Source of the DNA: Embleya sp045207785
GTDB taxonomy: Bacteria; Actinomycetota; Actinomycetes; Streptomycetales; Streptomycetaceae
Direction: 5' to 3'
DNA length: 64,000 nt
NCBI RefSeq assembly: GCF_045207785.1
Contig: NZ_CP108776.1
Span: 2,480,001-2,544,000, forward strand
The notes below the pieces were generated by a model. It had not been told where the DNA came from and ran no database searches. It saw only the letters and a list, made by a program, of their open reading frames with translations. The number at the start of each line of letters is the position of its first letter. Position 1 is the stretch's first letter. The translations under genes and the position numbers were made by a program. This document shows, in pieces, positions 8,259-17,061 of the stretch.

Positions 8259-8300
8259 TTCGGGGTTCTCCTTCAAGACGGGTGTTTCAGGGGCCACGCC

Positions 8301-8370
8301 CCGCTCGTCATCTTCGCAAATCACGAGCGGGCCGCGTTCCGCTGGTTTGAAATGTGGACCGTGACGGTCC
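8301..8370 (-). other. hairpins in the ilvN-ilvC gap
   Basis: Two inverted repeats are seen: CCGCTCGT-N14-ACGAGCGG at 8301-8330 and the 15-bp palindrome GGACCGTGACGGTCC at 8356-8370. They could be RNA processing/stability hairpins that set ilvC level separately, or operator DNA for an extra ilvC promoter. The sequence does not decide between these. Confidence 0.4.
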
Positions 8371-8397
8371 GTCAGAACCGAGGTCCGGACATGTCCG

Positions 8398-8925
8398 TCA
8401 GGCCGAGCGCTCCACCGACCGCAGCGAACGGTCGGTGATCGAGCGGCCGCCGCGGCCGATGGCCACGACGCCGGACTGGACGAGTTCCTTGATGCCGAAC
8501 GGCTCCAGCATGCGCAGCATCGCGGCCAGCTTGTCCGGCCCGCCGGTGGCCTCGATCGTGACCGCGTCCGGCGAGACGTCGACCGTCTTCGCGCGAAAGA
8601 GCTGGACGATCTCGACGACCTGCGACCGGGACTCGTGGTCGGCGCGCACCTTGACCAGCAGGAGTTGGCGCTGCACGGACGCGGGGGGATCGAGCTCGAC
8701 GATCTTGAGCACGTTGACGAGCTTGTTCAGCTGCTTGGTGACCTGCTCCAGCGGCAGCTCCTCGACCACGGTCACCACGATGGTGATCCGCGAGATGTCG
8801 GGGTGCTCGGTGGTGCCCACCGCGAGCGAGTCGATGTTGAAGCCCCGACGCGAGAACAGCGCGGTGATCCGGGCCAGGACGCCGGGCTTGTTCTCGACGA
8901 GGACCGAGAGGGTGTGCTTGGACAT
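8398..8925 (-). CDS. ilvN: acetolactate synthase small (regulatory) subunit
   Basis: The 175-residue regulatory subunit that binds IlvB and gives valine feedback inhibition. An N-terminal ACT domain (HTLSVLVENKPGVLARITAL, then FSRRGFNIDSLAVG) matches the family, followed by a second ACT-like half. The length is typical. It begins with ATG 42 bp after the ilvB stop, in the order seen in other actinobacteria. Regulation should come through the attenuator upstream of ilvB. Confidence 0.97.
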   Translation of the reverse strand: MSKHTLSVLVENKPGVLARITALFSRRGFNIDSLAVGTTEHPDISRITIVVTVVEELPLEQVTKQLNKLVNVLKIVELDPPASVQRQLLLVKVRADHESRSQVVEIVQLFRAKTVDVSPDAVTIEATGGPDKLAAMLRMLEPFGIKELVQSGVVAIGRGGRSITDRSLRSVERSA

Positions 8926-8967
8926 GATCGCTGGACTCCTATGCCTTCCTGATGCCCTGTCGGCCTG

Positions 8968-10713
8968 TCAGTCGTCCGAGTCGCCGAAGTCGGGGCGGAC
9001 GTCGCGCGCCGCCATGACCTCGTCGTTGGAGGAACCGGCCGCGACCATCGGCCACACCATCGCGTCCTGGTGGACGACGAAGTCGATGACCACGGGCGCG
9101 TCGTTGATCGACATCGCCTTGTGGATGATCTCGTCGAGCTGGTCCGGGCTCTCACAGCGCAGCCCGACACAGCCCATGGCCTCGGCGAGCTTGACGAAGT
9201 CCGGCAGCCGGCGGCTCTGCAGGTCGGTGTTGGAGTAGCGCTGGTTGTAGAAGAGCGTCTGCCACTGGCGGACCATGCCCAGGGTGCCGTTGTTGATGAT
9301 GGCGACCTTGATCGGGATGTCGTTGACCGCGCAGGTGACCAGTTCCTGATTGGTCATCTGGAAGCAGCCGTCGCCGTCGATCGCCCACACGGTGGTGTCC
9401 GGCATGCCGGCCTTGGCGCCCATCGCGGCGGGGACCGAGTAGCCCATGGTCCCGGCGCCGCCGGAGTTGAGCCAGGTGTAGGGCTTCTCGTAGTGGATGA
9501 ACTGCGAGGCCCACATCTGGTGCTGGCCGACGCCCGAGGCGAAGATCGTGTCCGGGCCGGAGATCGCGCCGAGCCGCTCGATGACCAGCTGCGGGGACAG
9601 CGAGCCGTCCTCCGGCAGGTCGTAGCCCAGCGGGTAGGTGTCGCGCCAGCGGTTGAGCGAGGTCCACCAGTCCTGGTAGTCGCCGAACCGGCCGGCCTCG
9701 TGCTCGGCCTGGACCGCGACGACCAGGTCGGCGATGACCTCGCGGGCGTCGCCGACGATCGGCACGTCGGCGGTGCGGTTCTTGGAGATCTCGGCGGGGT
9801 CGATGTCCGCGTGCACGATCTTGGCGAACGGCGCGAAGGTGTCGAGCTTGCCGGTGACCCGGTCGTCGAAGCGCGCGCCGAGCGCGAAGATCAGGTCCGA
9901 CTTCTGCAGCGCGGTGACCGCGGCGACCGTGCCGTGCATGCCGGGCATGCCCAGGTGCTGCGGGTGGCTGTCCGGGAACGCGCCGAGCGCCATCAGCGTG
10001 GTGACCACGGGCGCGCCGGTCAGCTCGGCGAGGATCTTCAGCTCGGCCGAGGCGTGCGCCTTGAGGACGCCGCCGCCGACGTACAGGACGGGGCGCTTGG
10101 CCTCGCTGAGCAGCCGGGCGGCCTCGCGGATCTGCTTCGCGTGCGGCCGGGTGACCGGGCGGTAGCCGGGCAGCTCGGGAGTGCCGTTCCAGACGAACTC
10201 GGTGGTCGCCTGGAGCGCGTCCTTCGAGATGTCGACCAGGACCGGGCCGGGCCGGCCGGTGGAGGCGATGTGGAACGCCGCGGCGATCGTGGGCGCGATC
10301 TCCGCCGGGTCGGTGACCAGGAAGTTGTGCTTGGTGATCGGCATCGTGATGCCGCAGATGTCCGCCTCCTGGAAGGCGTCCGTCCCGATCGCGGCACTGG
10401 CGACCTGACCGGTGATCGCGACGATCGGCACCGAGTCCATGTGCGCGTCGGCGATCGGCGTCACCAGGTTGGTCGCGCCGGGGCCGGAAGTGGCCATGCA
10501 CACCCCGACCTTGCCGGTGGCCTGCGCGTATCCCTCCGCGGCGTGGCCGGCGCCCTGCTCGTGCCGAACGAGGATGTGGCGCACCTTCGTCGAGTCCATC
10601 ATCGGATCGTAGGCGGGAAGAATCGCGCCCCCGGGGATGCCGAAGACCGTGTCCACCCCTGCGGCTTCCAGGGAGCGGATCAGCGCTTGGGCTCCTGTCA
10701 CCTGATCGGTCAT
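8968..10713 (-). CDS. ilvB: acetolactate synthase large (catalytic) subunit
   Basis: A thiamin-diphosphate enzyme that condenses two pyruvates, or pyruvate with 2-oxobutyrate, in the first common step of branched-chain amino acid synthesis. The 581 residues show the PYR domain (GIPGGAILPAYD, with the catalytic Glu of VRHEQGAGHAAEGYA), a central FAD-binding domain and a C-terminal PP domain with GDGCFQMTNQEL and the metal-binding GD-N motif (IINNGTLGMVRQWQ). ATG at 10713 is used although its ribosome site is weak. The protein lacks the N-terminal extension of many Streptomyces homologues. A leader peptide and attenuator lie upstream. Confidence 0.97.
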   Translation of the reverse strand: MTDQVTGAQALIRSLEAAGVDTVFGIPGGAILPAYDPMMDSTKVRHILVRHEQGAGHAAEGYAQATGKVGVCMATSGPGATNLVTPIADAHMDSVPIVAITGQVASAAIGTDAFQEADICGITMPITKHNFLVTDPAEIAPTIAAAFHIASTGRPGPVLVDISKDALQATTEFVWNGTPELPGYRPVTRPHAKQIREAARLLSEAKRPVLYVGGGVLKAHASAELKILAELTGAPVVTTLMALGAFPDSHPQHLGMPGMHGTVAAVTALQKSDLIFALGARFDDRVTGKLDTFAPFAKIVHADIDPAEISKNRTADVPIVGDAREVIADLVVAVQAEHEAGRFGDYQDWWTSLNRWRDTYPLGYDLPEDGSLSPQLVIERLGAISGPDTIFASGVGQHQMWASQFIHYEKPYTWLNSGGAGTMGYSVPAAMGAKAGMPDTTVWAIDGDGCFQMTNQELVTCAVNDIPIKVAIINNGTLGMVRQWQTLFYNQRYSNTDLQSRRLPDFVKLAEAMGCVGLRCESPDQLDEIIHKAMSINDAPVVIDFVVHQDAMVWPMVAAGSSNDEVMAARDVRPDFGDSDD

Positions 10714-10783
10714 GCTTTCGTCTCTTCTCGATCTGAAGTCGGCATGTCGAGTGGGGCGCGAGGCCCGGACCCGTCGGACTGCA

Positions 10784-10822
10784 ACAAAAAACCCCCCGTG
10801 CCGTTAGGCAAGCGAGGGGGGC
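10784..10822 (-). terminator. ilvB transcription attenuator
   Basis: On the minus strand a C6/G6 stem with an internal GCC-TAAC-GGC hairpin is followed directly by TTTTTTG. This is an intrinsic terminator placed between the leader peptide gene and ilvB. It should form when the leader peptide is translated freely and be avoided when ribosomes stall. Confidence 0.85.
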
Positions 10823-10841
10823 GCGCGAACCGACTCGGTGG

Positions 10842-10883
10842 TCAGTTCACGCGCTTCTCAAGTACGAGGATGCGGGTCTGCAT
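10842..10883 (-). CDS. ilvB leader peptide
   Basis: A 13-codon frame encodes MQTRILVLEKRVN and ends in TGA. It holds one Ile, two Leu and two Val, the three products of the pathway, and is preceded by GGAGGGAGAG. It ends 20 bp before the attenuator hairpin. From memory the S. coelicolor ilvB leader is nearly the same (MRTRILVLGKRVG). Starvation for any of the three charged tRNAs would stall the ribosome and favour read-through into ilvBNC. Confidence 0.88.
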   Translation of the reverse strand: MQTRILVLEKRVN

Positions 10884-11003
10884 GCCCGCGACTCTCCCTC
10901 CGAGCCCGCGTACGTGTCAAGCCGAGCCATCGCGTGTCTCAATATTCGGGACATGTTGTCCAGGACTGACGGGGCGTCATGGTTGCGGCGATCGGGCGAC
11001 GGG

Positions 11004-13841
11004 TCACAGATGCGGCCTGGGGACCTGGACGGGGAGCGCCGCGCGCGTCTCCGGGATCGGTTCGGGACGGGGACCGCGGACCGCGCTGTTGCCGGGCGAG
11101 GTCTGGCCGAGCACGTCGAAGATCGCGTCGCCGGACACCGCCGGGTGGAACCACGTGCCCTGGCCCTGCTGGCAGCCCATTTCGCGGAGTATGTCCACCT
11201 GCGCGTGGTTGTCGATCCCGGCCGCCACCAGGGTCAACCCGGAGTCCAGGCCGAGTCGGACGATCGTCGAGGTGAGCACGGTCAGGTGCGGGCAGGTGCC
11301 GACCTCGGCGACGAACGAGCGGTCGATCTTGAGCGCGTCCACCGGCAGCCGGCGCAGATACGTGAGCGAGGAGTGCCCGGTGCCGAAGTCGTCGAGCGAG
11401 AGCCGCACGCCGAGCCGGCGCAGCACCGCGATCCGGCCGAGCAGCAGTTCGTCGCCGTCGGGCAGGACGTTGTCGGTGATCTCCAGGGTGAGCGCGGCGG
11501 GCGACAGGTCGGCGCCGCGCAGGGTCTCCTCCAGGACGTCGAGGAAGCCGGACCCGGTGAGTTGGCGGGCGGCCAGGCCGACGGTGACGCCGATGTCGTG
11601 GCCGGCCGCGCGCCAGGTCGCGGCGGCGAGCGTGCTCTCCTCCAGCAGCCTGCGGCCCACCGGCGAGAGCCGGCCGTCCACCCCGGCGGTCAGCCGGACG
11701 TGGTCGGCGCGGCCGGGCACCGTGCCGTCCTCGATGGTGCACAGGGTCGCCTCGACGTGGCGCACGCGACCGGTGTCGAGGTCGACGACGGGCTGGTAGG
11801 CGATGCCGAGTCGGCCGTCGCGGTCCACCCGGCGGCGGCCCGCGGCCCGGGCCGCGCGGCGCTCGACGTCGGCGTCCATGTCCGGCGTGTAGACCTCGAC
11901 CCGGCCCTTGCCGCCGTCCTTGGCGCGGTACATCGCGGCGTCCGCGTGCCGCATCAGGTCGGCGGGGGCGATGCCGGGGGCGGAGAAGGCGATGCCGATG
12001 CTGGCCGCGACCCGGACCTCGCCGTCGGCGATCCGGTACGGCGAGGACAGCGTGGCCAGCAGGCGCTCGGCGATCTCGCGGATCGCGCGCGGGCTGGGGT
12101 CGCCCACGAGCAGGGCCGCGAACTCGTCGCCGCCGAAGCGCGCGACGGTGTCGCCGATCCGGACCGCGTGTTCGAGCCGCCGCGCGGCCTGGACGAGAAG
12201 TTCGTCACCCGCGGTGTGGCCGTAGTTGTCGTTGACCGCCTTGAACCCGTCGAGGTCGAGGAAGAGCACCGCGATCGTGGGGGTGACCCCGCGCCGCTGG
12301 GCGAGCGCGTGCTGGATCCGGTCCTCGAACAGGGCCCGGTTGGGCAGGTCGGTGAGCCGGTCGTGGAACGCGTCGTGTTCGAGCTGGGTCTGCAGCTTGA
12401 TCCGGTCGGTGACGTCGCGGCTGTTGAAGATCAGCCCGTCGCCGTAGCGGTTGACCGCCGACTCGGTGTGCAACCAGGTGCCGCCGGCGGAGCGGATCCG
12501 ACACTCGACCCGGACCATTCCGGCGTGCGCCTCGCCGGGCCCCGCGCCGTCGAGAAAGGCGCGTAGTTCGCGCTGGACCCGCGCGCTCTCCTCGGGATGG
12601 ATGAGCAGTTCGAGCCGGGTGCCGACGAGCTCCTCCGGCTCGAACCCGTACACCGGGCGGACCGCGTGGCTGACGTACTGGAGCACGCCGTCGCCGGCCG
12701 CGATCATGATCACGTCGCTGGAACCCTGGACCAGGGACCGGAAGTGGCTCTCCTTGGCCGACAGTTCCTGGGCCATGAAGACGTTGTCGACGAGCGTGAT
12801 GCCCTGCCGCAGCACCAGCGCGACCAGGACGGTCGCACCGACCGCGAGCACGACCCGGTCGGGCGCGTGTCCGGCGACCGCGCCCCCGAGCACGCCCGCG
12901 GTGCACACCGCGGCGGCGATGTACGGCGTGAGCGCCGACAGCATCGAAATAGTCCGATGTCGGGGCCGATCGTGTTCCGTGACACCCTCCCCCATCCAGG
13001 GCGCGATCGCGAGCAGCAGGCTGCCCGCGAACCAGCCGGCGTCGAGCAGGCCGCCCGAACGGTAACCGCTGTTCAGGCCCGGCGTGGTCCACAGCGCGTC
13101 GCTCATGACGGTGACCGCGAGCCCGATCAGGGTGAGGTTGAGTGCGGCGCGATCCCCCGTTTCGGCTCGAAATCGCAATCCGAGGACCATGCTGATCATC
13201 AGGATGTCGAGCACCGGATAGGCCAGTGTGAGCACGATCTTGAGGACGTCGGAGCGGTCGCCGCTGGTATTGCGGGCGAGCGCCAGGCTCCAGCCGAGCG
13301 TGAACAGCGAGCCCGCGATCAGCCAGCCGTCGAGGGCCATGCACGTCCACGCAGCGATGCCGCGCGGGCGTTGGGCCACCAGCAGCAGGCCGACGATCGT
13401 GGGCGGCGCGAAGAGCAGGAAGATCACGTCGGTGGGGCCCGGCGTGGGCACGGGGACGCCGAGGAACACCTCGTACCAGCCCCAGATCCCGTTGCCGAAC
13501 GACACCATCGTCGCCGAGAAGGCGAACAGCGCCCACGACAACCGGGCCCGGCCGCGCTCGTGGATGGACTTGAACAGGCAGGAGATCGCCGCCACGGCCG
13601 CCGCGGCCGCCAGGCCGAAGTCGCCCATGGCAAGCGACAGCGTCGGATTGCCCCAGCCTAGGAGCGCGCCGATCGCGTACATGAGGCACAGCGGCACGAT
13701 CAGGTACTTGAGCTGCCGCTGTGCAGGGGTGTCGGCCAAGGTCAGCAGCCGCACCGGGTCGTCATGGCTCGGCCACCGCAGCAGTGGTCCCCCGGCATTC
13801 CGCACTCCCCTCTGCCCGAAGTCGCCACCACGGCGCTCCAT
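11004..13841 (-). CDS. membrane GGDEF/EAL protein with decayed EAL domain
   Basis: About 945 residues. The N-terminal third has 8-10 membrane helices. Next comes a PAS domain (FRSLVQGSSDVIMIAAGDG), then a GGDEF domain with LDGFKAVNDNYGH and RFGGDEF, preceded by an RIGD inhibitory (I) site at the usual 5-residue spacing. So it can probably make c-di-GMP. The EAL domain is present (YQPVVDLDTG, LDDFGTGHSSL, LKIDRSFV) but key metal or catalytic positions differ: EAL is EAT, the VN of VNIS is VG, TE is TD, and AEGVE is AAGID. Phosphodiesterase activity is therefore unlikely. Placed as S. coelicolor SCO5511, next to ilvB. The start is uncertain (13841 or 13862; GAGGAG lies 13 bases before the former). 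Confidence 0.88.
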   Translation of the reverse strand: MERRGGDFGQRGVRNAGGPLLRWPSHDDPVRLLTLADTPAQRQLKYLIVPLCLMYAIGALLGWGNPTLSLAMGDFGLAAAAAVAAISCLFKSIHERGRARLSWALFAFSATMVSFGNGIWGWYEVFLGVPVPTPGPTDVIFLLFAPPTIVGLLLVAQRPRGIAAWTCMALDGWLIAGSLFTLGWSLALARNTSGDRSDVLKIVLTLAYPVLDILMISMVLGLRFRAETGDRAALNLTLIGLAVTVMSDALWTTPGLNSGYRSGGLLDAGWFAGSLLLAIAPWMGEGVTEHDRPRHRTISMLSALTPYIAAAVCTAGVLGGAVAGHAPDRVVLAVGATVLVALVLRQGITLVDNVFMAQELSAKESHFRSLVQGSSDVIMIAAGDGVLQYVSHAVRPVYGFEPEELVGTRLELLIHPEESARVQRELRAFLDGAGPGEAHAGMVRVECRIRSAGGTWLHTESAVNRYGDGLIFNSRDVTDRIKLQTQLEHDAFHDRLTDLPNRALFEDRIQHALAQRRGVTPTIAVLFLDLDGFKAVNDNYGHTAGDELLVQAARRLEHAVRIGDTVARFGGDEFAALLVGDPSPRAIREIAERLLATLSSPYRIADGEVRVAASIGIAFSAPGIAPADLMRHADAAMYRAKDGGKGRVEVYTPDMDADVERRAARAAGRRRVDRDGRLGIAYQPVVDLDTGRVRHVEATLCTIEDGTVPGRADHVRLTAGVDGRLSPVGRRLLEESTLAAATWRAAGHDIGVTVGLAARQLTGSGFLDVLEETLRGADLSPAALTLEITDNVLPDGDELLLGRIAVLRRLGVRLSLDDFGTGHSSLTYLRRLPVDALKIDRSFVAEVGTCPHLTVLTSTIVRLGLDSGLTLVAAGIDNHAQVDILREMGCQQGQGTWFHPAVSGDAIFDVLGQTSPGNSAVRGPRPEPIPETRAALPVQVPRPHL

Positions 13842-14294
13842 GGCACTGCACCGGCTCCTCATGCCCAGCCGTCAGGCGGGGCGGTCGGCTCCGGCGCGAC
13901 GGCGGTGCCGACACCCGACCGTGCGCGTCCCACAACGCCCCACGACTCGGACGATACACCAACCCGTCACTGTGAGCTTGCCTTACTCAACACAGAGTAA
14001 CTAATGATGCCCAGCATGGGAGTCCCTTCCCGTGCATTTGTGACAAAGTCCCGACACTTGCCGGAAAAAGAGGCCCTGATCAGGGCAAACCTGGGAGTTT
14101 CAGCGCTCCGACGAGCACTCGCGGGGGCACTCCGGACCCCGTTCGGACCGGGTCGAGGGTCGGCTTCGGGGTCGGGGAGGCGGGTGGACGCGAAGAACTC
14201 GGACGGCCGAAGCGCGGGCCGGCGCGCGGGGTCGCGGGGTGCTCGGAGCGGGGTGTCGGGACATCGCGTGGGTGGACGGGCCGGTCACGCAAAA
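13842..14294. other. intergenic region upstream of the GGDEF/EAL gene
   Basis: About 450 bp with no supported gene. It is locally richer in AT near 13970-14060, fitting a leftward promoter region. The only clear element is an inverted repeat at 13983-14000, listed separately. Confidence 0.45.
13983..14000. promoter_or_regulatory. TTACTC-N6-GAGTAA inverted repeat (BldD-like half-sites)
   Basis: A perfect 6-bp inverted repeat, TTACTC AACACA GAGTAA, 142 bp upstream of the GGDEF/EAL start. Each half matches the BldD half-site TnACnC. The 6-bp gap is wider than the near-continuous 15-bp BldD box, so the match is only partial. BldD is known to bind c-di-GMP and to control GGDEF genes, which makes the position suggestive. 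Confidence 0.3.
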
Positions 14295-14330
14295 CGCCGG
14301 CGATCGCGCGTGATCGCGCGATCGCCGGCG
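14295..14330 (-). terminator. terminator of the DUF2079 gene
   Basis: A perfect 16-bp stem (CGCCGGCGATCGCGCG and its complement) with loop TGAT. On the minus strand it is followed by TTTT, 27 bp past the stop. Confidence 0.9.
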
Positions 14331-14356
14331 TCCGGCAGGGCCTTGGTCGTCGAGTC

Positions 14357-15925
14357 TCACTCGCGCCGGAGCAGGACCGCGCCGGGTTCGCGCGCGACCT
14401 CCACGAAGCCCTGCGTGAGCAGGTATCTGATCCAGTAGCGCGCCCAGTCCTTGTTGTCGCCCCACACCTCGATCGCCGCGTAGCCGGGACCGGGCAGGAG
14501 CGTCGGGAAGTCGGTGACACGCGCGCGCGACGTCAGCTGCGGCGCGAAGCTCTGGGTCGCCGCCACCACGGCGTCGTCGGGCACCTTGTCGAGCACCCTG
14601 TGCGCCGCGTGCACGCGGTCCTGGACCGCCCACGCGCGCCCGTGCAGCAGCTCCATCAGCGGGTAGTCGCGGGCCAGGGCCATCGACACGGCGAGCGGCA
14701 CGATCGCGGCCTTGGCCGCGTACCGGCGCAGCCAGTCGACGTGCGTCGCCCGCAACCTGACCACGCCGTCCACGAACGCCGCGAACACGATGGGCATCAG
14801 CACCGCGCTGTAGTGGAAGTACGTGCCCCAGTAGAACTCGTTGCCGGAGCTCAACCGCCACAGCAGCGTCGGCACGACCAGCGCGATCAGCGGCGAGTGC
14901 AGCGCGATGAACCCGGTCGGCAGGAGCAGCGTGAACAGCGTCATCCACTTCTGGCTCGGGAACACCATCGACTTGGGCAGTTCGATGATCAGCTCGGTGA
15001 TCGGTACTTCCCCCAGGCCCGTGCGCGGGTCCGCCTTGCCGGAGGGCTGCGACGTGTCGAGGTTGCCCCAGAACGCGTACGTGTCGTTGGGGTTCACCGC
15101 CGGCAGCAGGACGAAGACCGCCAGCGCGAACGCGGCCACCCCGATCACCACGTGCGCGACGGCGAGCTTCCAGCGCTTGAGCAGCAGCAGCGGCACGGCC
15201 GCCGCGGCGAAGGTGAGCCCGAGGTCCTCCTTGACCAGCAGCAGCGGCAGCCACCAGGCGAACGTCTGCCCGTACCGGCCGAGCATGAAGCGTTCGAGGC
15301 CGAAGGCCATCAGCGGTACCGCGAACACGATCTCGTGGAAGTCGAACGCGATCGCGGACTGGAGGCCCCAGGACAGCCCGTACGCGACGCCGACGCTCGC
15401 GCCGCCGAGCGGACCGAACGCGCGTGAGCCGATCCGGGTGATCGGCACGATCGAGAGCGCGACCACGAACGCCTGGGCGACGAGCAGGGTCCCCGCGGAC
15501 GGGAAGATCCGGTAGATCGGGCCGAGCAGCGCCAGGATCGGGTGGAAGTGCTCGCCGAGCACGTTGAACCCGGGCCCACGGATGTCCGACACCGGGGCCT
15601 CGAAGTTCGAGTACGCCCGGATCACCTGTTCGAACAGGCCGAGGTCGTAGGAGTGCGTCTCCATCCGACGGTGCCGCAGCAGCGAGTACGTCGAGTAGAT
15701 CGCGAAGAACAGCGCGGCGAGCGCGTACGGGACCGCGCGGGGGCCGATCCACCGCCTGGCCTCCTCGACCACCGTGCGCAATCGGCGGTCGTGTTCACTC
15801 GAACGAGGGGCGATGAGGGCCGTCTCACCGGTCCTCGGCGAGGTCGCTCGCGGGATCGGTTCGGCGGCGTTCGGTGGGGCGGACCGCTCGTGAACAGCGC
15901 GGTGCACCGTCCCCCTGTCGTCCAT
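14357..15925 (-). CDS. DUF2079 polytopic membrane protein
   Basis: A 522-residue membrane protein with about 10 helices, recognised as DUF2079. Features are ETHSYDLGLFEQVIRAYS after the first helix, GEHFHPILALLGPIYR, FDFHEIVFAVPLMAFGLER, LLVKEDLGLT and a soluble C-terminal segment. The charged loop motifs between helices recall GT-C-type glycosyltransferases, but no activity is established. ATG at 15925 is chosen because GGAG is 4-5 bases upstream; the frame goes on to 15958. It stands alone between its terminator and the dehydrogenase gene. Confidence 0.85.
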   Translation of the reverse strand: MDDRGTVHRAVHERSAPPNAAEPIPRATSPRTGETALIAPRSSEHDRRLRTVVEEARRWIGPRAVPYALAALFFAIYSTYSLLRHRRMETHSYDLGLFEQVIRAYSNFEAPVSDIRGPGFNVLGEHFHPILALLGPIYRIFPSAGTLLVAQAFVVALSIVPITRIGSRAFGPLGGASVGVAYGLSWGLQSAIAFDFHEIVFAVPLMAFGLERFMLGRYGQTFAWWLPLLLVKEDLGLTFAAAAVPLLLLKRWKLAVAHVVIGVAAFALAVFVLLPAVNPNDTYAFWGNLDTSQPSGKADPRTGLGEVPITELIIELPKSMVFPSQKWMTLFTLLLPTGFIALHSPLIALVVPTLLWRLSSGNEFYWGTYFHYSAVLMPIVFAAFVDGVVRLRATHVDWLRRYAAKAAIVPLAVSMALARDYPLMELLHGRAWAVQDRVHAAHRVLDKVPDDAVVAATQSFAPQLTSRARVTDFPTLLPGPGYAAIEVWGDNKDWARYWIRYLLTQGFVEVAREPGAVLLRRE

Positions 15926-16015
15926 GTCTCTCCGTCCGGGTCGGCGTGCGCGGGGCACACCGTAGTGGTGCCGGCCCCTGTATCCATCCAGCGCCCGACC
16001 CGGCGGTTTTGGTTG

Positions 16016-16972
16016 TCAATCCCGGACGATGTTGGCCAGTTTCACCCCTTCGGACCAGCGTTCGAGCTGCTCGCGGATCAGTCGAAGCGCGCGCGGCAGG
16101 AAGGCGGACGAGCTGCCGCCGACGTGCGGACTGATCAATACACCGGGGGCGAAGCGCAGCGGGTGGTCGGCGGGCAGCGGTTCCGGGTCGGTGACGTCGA
16201 GCGCGGCGCGGATCCGGCCGGCGGTGACCTCGACGAGCAGGGCCTTGGTGTCCACGACGGGGCCGCGCGCGACGTTGACCACCAGCGCGCCGTCGGGGAG
16301 GCGGGCGAGGAAGTCGGCGTCGACGAGGCCGCGGGTGTCCTCGGTGAGCGGGACGGTGAGGATCACCACGTCGGCGCGCGGAAGCAGTTCGGGCAGTTCG
16401 GCCATCGCGTGCACCGGCCCGCGGTCGCCGGCGCGCGCGGTACGGGCGACGCGTACGACATCCACCTCGAAGCCCTGGAGGCGGCGGTCCACCGCCTCGC
16501 CGATCGCGCCGTACCCGATGATCAGCACGGTCTTGTCGGCCAGCGCGGGGTAGAACCCGCCGAGCCACTCCCCCGTGTCCTGGCCGCGGACGAACCCCGG
16601 GATGTCGCGCAGCGCGGCGAGCGTGAGCGCGAGGGCCAGTTCGGCGGTGCTCGCCTCGTGGATGCCGCGGCCGTTGCACAGCACGACGCCGGGCGGCAGG
16701 TACGGCAGCGCGTGCTCGTAGCCGGCGGTCAGCGTCTGGATCGCCTTGAGCCGCGGCATGTGCGCGATCTGCTTGAGCGGCTCGCGGTCGAAGGTGTAGG
16801 GCAGGACGTAGAACTCGACGTCGGCGGCGCTCTCGGGGACGGGCCCGCCGAGGCCGTCGTAGACGTCGATACCGCCGCCGGTGCCGCCCCCGTCGGCGCC
16901 GCCGAGCCCGGTGGGAATCGGGGCGAGCTGTTCGAGGGTGTACGGGACCCAGATCCTGCCGTCGCTGACCAT
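16016..16972 (-). CDS. D-isomer-specific 2-hydroxyacid dehydrogenase
   Basis: A 318-residue NAD(P)-dependent dehydrogenase of the formate/glycerate dehydrogenase family. It has the Rossmann motif GYGAIGEAVDRRL, the active-site Arg of NVARGPVVDTKAL, an acidic pair partner (DPEPLPADHPL) and the catalytic His of ISPHVGGSS. The substrate is unknown; relatives reduce glyoxylate, hydroxypyruvate or similar 2-oxoacids. The start is uncertain: ATG 16972 (MVSDGRIW) or GTG 16981; no clear ribosome site is seen for either. It is divergent from the sugar dehydrogenase gene, with about 90 bp for both promoters. Confidence 0.85.
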   Translation of the reverse strand: MVSDGRIWVPYTLEQLAPIPTGLGGADGGGTGGGIDVYDGLGGPVPESAADVEFYVLPYTFDREPLKQIAHMPRLKAIQTLTAGYEHALPYLPPGVVLCNGRGIHEASTAELALALTLAALRDIPGFVRGQDTGEWLGGFYPALADKTVLIIGYGAIGEAVDRRLQGFEVDVVRVARTARAGDRGPVHAMAELPELLPRADVVILTVPLTEDTRGLVDADFLARLPDGALVVNVARGPVVDTKALLVEVTAGRIRAALDVTDPEPLPADHPLRFAPGVLISPHVGGSSSAFLPRALRLIREQLERWSEGVKLANIVRD

Positions 16973-17061
16973 GACGAGCACTCTAAATGTCGTGTCGGGG
17001 TCCTCCCCCGCAAGCCCGCTCCGCTTAGGGTCGAGGGATCCCGAGAAGGTGGTGTTCGAAG

